Source: Mycolicibacterium sp. lyk4-40-TYG-92
Lineage (GTDB): Bacteria; Actinomycetota; Actinomycetes; Mycobacteriales; Mycobacteriaceae
Length of the DNA: 64,000 bases
Assembly (NCBI RefSeq): GCF_030209435.1
Contig: NZ_JARVRX010000014.1
Span: 248,001 to 312,000, forward strand
Direction of reading: 5' to 3'
Part shown: positions 61,056 to 64,000 of the stretch, piece after piece
Layout of the letters: every line of letters begins with the position of its first letter
How positions within the stretch are numbered: position 1 is the first letter of the stretch
Translations under genes and position numbers: made by a program
Notes under the pieces: generated by a model
What the model was told of the DNA's origin: nothing
Database searches by the model: none
What the model saw: only the letters and a program-made list of their open reading frames with translations

Positions 61056-61964
61056 TCAGTCCCCGCCGCGGACCTGGTCTTTGGATGCGGGCACCACGGG
61101 CGGTGCGGTGCGCCAGTTCGGCAGGCCGTCTTCCTCCAGCCCCACCGGGAATCCGTTCTCGTGCACCTGCGCCCAGTGACTGTGGTTCAGCTCGTGCAGC
61201 GTGAAGCAGGCGTTCAGGGAGTTGTAGAAACCCATGTTGTCCTGCGTCTGGTTCACCGATTCTTTGATCAGCAGGGCGGCCATGGTGGGCACCGCCGCGA
61301 TGCGGCGGGCGAATTCCAGGGTGCGGTCGGCAAGTTCGTCAGCAGGGAACACCTTGCTCACCATGCCCATACGGTGGGCTTCGTCCACCGACAGGCTGTC
61401 GCCGGTGAGCATCAGCTCTTTCGTCTTGCGCGGGCCGAATTCCCATGGATGCGCAAAGTATTCGACGCCGCACATGCCCAGCCGGGTACCCACCACGTCG
61501 GCGAACGTGGTGTTGTCGGCCGCGACGATCAGGTCGCATGCCCACATCAGCATGAGTGAGGCGGCGTAGACGTCACCGTGCACCTGGGCGACGGTGATCT
61601 TGCGCAGGTTGCGCCACCGGCGGGTGTTCTCGAAGTAGTAATGCCATTCCTGCAGCATCAGCATCTCCGCGCCCGAACGGGTGGCGCCGTTGATCCGGAA
61701 GCTCGGATGCTGGTCGGGCCCGGGCGCGCGTTCGGCGCGGGACTGCGACGAGCCGAGATCGTGGCCGGAGGAGAACATCGGCCCCAGACCGCCGAGGATG
61801 ACGACCCGGACGGTGTCGTCGGCCTCGGCCTGCAGGAACGCCTCGTGCAGCTCGGTCAGCATGCCGCGACTCTGCGCGTTGCGAGTATCCGGGCGGTTCA
61901 ACATGATTCGGGCGATGGTGCCCTCGTCGAGGGTTTCGTACGTGACGTACTTGTAGTCGGTCAC
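61056..61964 (-). CDS. Enoyl-CoA hydratase family protein
   Basis: A 302-aa crotonase-like protein, longer than usual. It has LNRPDTRNAQSRGML, oxyanion segments GPMFSSGHDLGSS and HGDVYAASLMLMWACD, and a late NHSHWAQVHENGFPVGLEE. The GTG start is preceded by AAAGGCG. It follows a thiolase/DUF35 operon and probably acts in the same pathway. Some such proteins cleave C-C bonds or remove CoA. Confidence 0.88.
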   Translation of the reverse strand: MTDYKYVTYETLDEGTIARIMLNRPDTRNAQSRGMLTELHEAFLQAEADDTVRVVILGGLGPMFSSGHDLGSSQSRAERAPGPDQHPSFRINGATRSGAEMLMLQEWHYYFENTRRWRNLRKITVAQVHGDVYAASLMLMWACDLIVAADNTTFADVVGTRLGMCGVEYFAHPWEFGPRKTKELMLTGDSLSVDEAHRMGMVSKVFPADELADRTLEFARRIAAVPTMAALLIKESVNQTQDNMGFYNSLNACFTLHELNHSHWAQVHENGFPVGLEEDGLPNWRTAPPVVPASKDQVRGGD

Positions 61965-61992
61965 AGATGGCGCCTTTCGGTAGGAGCCGCAA

Positions 61993-63138
61993 CTAGAGAG
62001 ACAGGATGGTCGCCGAGGCGGTACCCGGCGCACCGTACACCTGCGCCAGCCCGACGCGGGGGTTACCCGGAACCTGCCGCTCCCCCGCCTCACCGCGCAG
62101 CTGGCGCACCAGCTCGTGCATCTGACGCAGACCCGACGCGCCGATCGGCTCGCCGTTGGCGATCAGTCCGCCATCGGTATTGATCGGCAACGACCCGTGA
62201 ATCTCGGTGGCGCCGTCGGCCAGCAACTTCTCCTGTTCGCCGTCGGCACACAGCCCGGTCTCGGCCATGTGGATGACCTCCGCGCCGGCATCGGTGTCCT
62301 GCAGCTGCGCGATGTCGACGTCCTCGGGCCCGATGCCGGCGGCCTCATAGGCCGCCTTGGCGGCGTAGACCGTCGGCGACACGTCCTCGTCGAGCGGCGC
62401 GGAGGTGGCATGCACCTCGTACGCGCCGTAGGTGCGGGTGCGAATCTCGCTGGCGCGCACATACACCGGCTTGTCGGTGTAGCGGTGGGCGATATCCGCC
62501 CGGCACATGATGACCGCGGCGGCGCCCTCGTCGGGCGCGCAGAACATGTACTGGCGCAACGGGTAGTTGAGCACCGGCGAGGCCATGATCTCGTCGACGG
62601 TGATCTCCTTGCGCCGGAACGCATTCGGGTTCAGGATGCCGTTCCGGAAGTTCTTGTTGGCCACCCGCGCCAGCGTCTCCTCGGAGATGCCGTGCTTGTG
62701 GAGGTAGTGGTTGGCCTTCATCCCGAAGAACTTCGTGGTGACGAACTGACCATTGTTGGCGTACCACTGCGGCAGCGCGAGCTTGGCCGGGTCGTCGGTG
62801 AAGGCGCCACGCGGGTGCTTGTCCAACCCGATGGCGATACCGATGTCGTACTTGCCCAAGCGGATGGTGTCGGCGGTCTGCTGGATGGCACTCGCCGCGG
62901 TGGCGCAGGCGTTGAACACGTTGGTGAACGTGATGCCCGTCAGCCCTACCAGGCGCGTCACCGCATCGGGGTTGGACACCTCGTAGCTGCCACCGAAGCC
63001 GAACTGGATGTCCTTCCACTCCAGCTTCGCGTCGGTCAACGCGCTCTGGATCGCCTCGGCGCCCATCTCCATGGCGGTCTTGTCGAACCGGCCGAACGGA
63101 TGGATACCGACACCGATGATCGCTACGTCGTTGCTCAT
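61993..63138 (-). CDS. Thiolase-like lipid-transfer protein (Ltp family)
   Basis: A 381-aa thiolase-fold protein. The N-terminal nucleophile is present (FNACATAASAI), but the C-terminal His motif is GLIANGEPIGASG with Glu for His. It pairs with a separate DUF35 protein one overlap away (ATGA). The equivalent pair is fused at 3393-5045, where the Cys is missing. It may thiolyse or aldol-cleave an acyl-CoA. Confidence 0.9.
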   Translation of the reverse strand: MSNDVAIIGVGIHPFGRFDKTAMEMGAEAIQSALTDAKLEWKDIQFGFGGSYEVSNPDAVTRLVGLTGITFTNVFNACATAASAIQQTADTIRLGKYDIGIAIGLDKHPRGAFTDDPAKLALPQWYANNGQFVTTKFFGMKANHYLHKHGISEETLARVANKNFRNGILNPNAFRRKEITVDEIMASPVLNYPLRQYMFCAPDEGAAAVIMCRADIAHRYTDKPVYVRASEIRTRTYGAYEVHATSAPLDEDVSPTVYAAKAAYEAAGIGPEDVDIAQLQDTDAGAEVIHMAETGLCADGEQEKLLADGATEIHGSLPINTDGGLIANGEPIGASGLRQMHELVRQLRGEAGERQVPGNPRVGLAQVYGAPGTASATILSL

Positions 63139-63554
63139 GCCGCCACCGGCTTGAACCAGAAGGTGACCAGCTCATTGCCGTCGGCATCGGTGGCGAAAGG
63201 CGCCATGGTGAGTTCGACCTCCATACCGAATTCCAGCTTCGCCGGATCGTTTTCAGTGAGTCGGCCCTCGACCCGGACGACGTCACCGAGTTGCACCAGC
63301 CCGACGCCGAACGGTACGAAGTCCTTGCCGATCGGCCCCGCGTACGGTGCGCCGGGCGGGAATCCCTGTGTGGTCCAAGCGATCACCGTGCCGCGACGCG
63401 GCAGCAGTACGTCGGACATCTCGGCCCTACTGCATTTCGGGCAGCGGTCCTGGCGGGGGAATGTGGTCGCCGCGCAGGCACCGCACCGGCTGCCGATCAG
63501 CTGCGGCTCAGCATCCGGCCACGTCGAGATTTCCGGGGCAAGCGCCTTCTGCAT
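63135..63554 (-). CDS. DUF35 OB-fold, zinc-ribbon protein
   Basis: A 139-aa DUF35 protein: zinc ribbon CGAC ... CPKC (residues about 24-42), then the OB-fold with GKDFVPFGVGLVQLGD and VRVEGRLTEN. ATG 63554 has GGAG five bases upstream. DUF35 proteins form complexes with Ltp-type thiolases/aldolases and acyl-CoA enzymes; here the partner is the overlapping thiolase gene. Confidence 0.9.
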   Translation of the reverse strand: MQKALAPEISTWPDAEPQLIGSRCGACAATTFPRQDRCPKCSRAEMSDVLLPRRGTVIAWTTQGFPPGAPYAGPIGKDFVPFGVGLVQLGDVVRVEGRLTENDPAKLEFGMEVELTMAPFATDADGNELVTFWFKPVAA

Positions 63555-63562
63555 CGTCACTC

Positions 63563-63865
63563 CTAATCGCTCGCGGGGAGGGGTTTGGCTTCTTTGAGGG
63601 CGAGGGGTGTCGACCCGACGCTCAGCGTGCCCGCGCCGGCCTTCGTGACCAGCACCTCCGCCGCGGTGTCGTCGACATAGCGCTTACCCATCACGGTGCC
63701 GCTGCACAGCTCGGGGTCAGGAGCCACCGCATCGCCGACCTCGGCATCGAGCGCCACCATCGGGGCACCACCGCACCGCAGGTCATCGAGGCTGTCACCA
63801 GTCCGGACGACGATCACCTGGGTGTCACAGACCTGACTCCGCAGCCGGCTACCTGTCTTGACCAT
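63563..63865 (-). CDS. Conserved-looking hypothetical protein
   Basis: A 100-aa protein starting MVKTGSRLRSQVCDTQVIVV, with DDLRCGGAPMV, YVDDTAAEVLVTKAGAG and LALKEAKPLP. It resembles small proteins often seen next to acyl-CoA enzymes, with two conserved-looking Cys. No domain or function recognised. ATG 63865 lies inside a TGAGAAT operator, so the mRNA may be leaderless. It leads the operon with DUF35, thiolase and hydratase. Confidence 0.72.
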   Translation of the reverse strand: MVKTGSRLRSQVCDTQVIVVRTGDSLDDLRCGGAPMVALDAEVGDAVAPDPELCSGTVMGKRYVDDTAAEVLVTKAGAGTLSVGSTPLALKEAKPLPASD

Positions 63866-63881
63866 GAGAATCAGATTATCA
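63865..63881. promoter_or_regulatory. TGAGAAT operator over a leaderless promoter, site 8
   Basis: TGAGAATCAGATTATCA (one change in the right arm). On the minus strand GATAAT (-10-like) overlaps it, nine bases before the ATG, so a bound repressor would cover promoter and start codon. Confidence 0.68.
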
Positions 63882-63902
63882 GATAGGAGAACGCTACTTC
63901 CA

Positions 63903-64000
63903 TCAAGTCAGCGAGTAGCGGATCGGCAGGTGTTTCAGACCGCCGACGAAGATGGTCGCGGTGTGCTGCGGAGTGCCCGCCAGCTCGATCGATCGCAGCC
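63903..64000 (-). CDS. C-terminal end of a cytochrome P450
   Basis: The final ~31 codons of a minus-strand gene continue beyond the window. The tail LRSIELAGTPQHTATIFVGG then LKHLPIRYSLT matches the end of bacterial P450s, where a GGxxHLPxR strand closes the protein. It is too short for class assignment. It would be the third P450 of the region. Confidence 0.72.
   Translation of the reverse strand, partial: LRSIELAGTPQHTATIFVGGLKHLPIRYSLT

Noticed and set aside
1-64000. CRISPR arrays, tRNA/rRNA genes, transposases, phage or plasmid origins
   Set aside because: None seen on either strand; no regularly spaced repeats and no recombinase motifs.

Overview
The window looks like chromosomal DNA from an environmental mycobacterium (Mycolicibacterium-like; the genus is an inference). 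The grounds are high GC content, frequent GTG starts, dense ATGA/GTGA stop-start overlaps, cytochrome P450s paired with tiny 3Fe-4S-type ferredoxins, heterodimeric FadE pairs, a mycofactocin-type SDR, an LLM (probably F420) oxidoreductase and leaderless-looking promoters. No rRNA, tRNA, CRISPR array, insertion sequence or phage gene was seen. Almost everything reads as a catabolic and lipid-modifying gene island for a hydrophobic, probably alicyclic or branched, carboxylic substrate. The substrate cannot be read from the sequence.

Layout. 1-10.8 kb (+): Rieske ferredoxin, alpha/beta hydrolases, a NuoF-like flavoprotein, two small ferredoxins, a DUF35-thiolase fusion (Ltp2-type aldolase candidate), twin hydroxyacid dehydrogenases, a P450, a DapB-like reductase and an SDR. 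10.8-12.6 kb (-): DUF1330, ferredoxin, P450. 12.7-20.4 kb (-): two operons with Rieske oxygenase alpha subunits, each followed by an unrecognised ~110-aa protein, plus a TauD-type dioxygenase, a ferredoxin reductase, an amidohydrolase and a MarR regulator. 20.5-26.0 kb: a TetR gene facing two AveC-like membrane proteins, a MoxR/NorQ-type AAA+ ATPase and a NorD/CbbO-type VWA protein. 26.1-29.2 kb: a kinase-like phosphotransferase, a quinone oxidoreductase and another TetR. 29.3-35.7 kb (-): a beta-oxidation operon. 35.9-41.6 kb (+): a third Rieske / small protein / amidohydrolase module and a FadE pair. 41.6-42.2 kb: the only long gap, holding stem-loops and a possible gene remnant. 42.2-50 kb: acyl-CoA dehydrogenase, TetR, thioesterase, SDR, a cytochrome-oxidase-III/IV-like membrane cluster and a TetR. 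49.4-59.7 kb: meaB, a B12-dependent acyl-CoA mutase in two subunits, CoA transferase, acyl-CoA ligase and a FadE pair. 59.7-64 kb: SDR, a small secreted protein, enoyl-CoA hydratase, thiolase and DUF35 pair, and the end of another P450.

How the parts may fit. P450s and Rieske enzymes with local redox partners would introduce oxygen. The ligase and CoA transferases would activate acids. FadE pairs, hydratases, SDRs and thiolase/aldolase proteins would shorten chains or open rings. The B12 mutase with its MeaB chaperone would rearrange a branched intermediate.

The most striking non-coding signal is an inverted repeat, TGAGAAT-N3-ATTCTCA, found at eight places in front of catabolic genes. It is probably the operator of the TetR protein at 43571-44230. 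A second operator family, AGTATCAAG-N2-CTTG, fronts two Rieske operons and is probably read by the local MarR protein. The best candidates for undescribed biology are the thrice-repeated Rieske plus 110-aa partner module (twice with an amidohydrolase lacking the HxH metal motif), the AveC/AveC/AAA+/VWA operon, and the dispersed TGAGAAT regulon.
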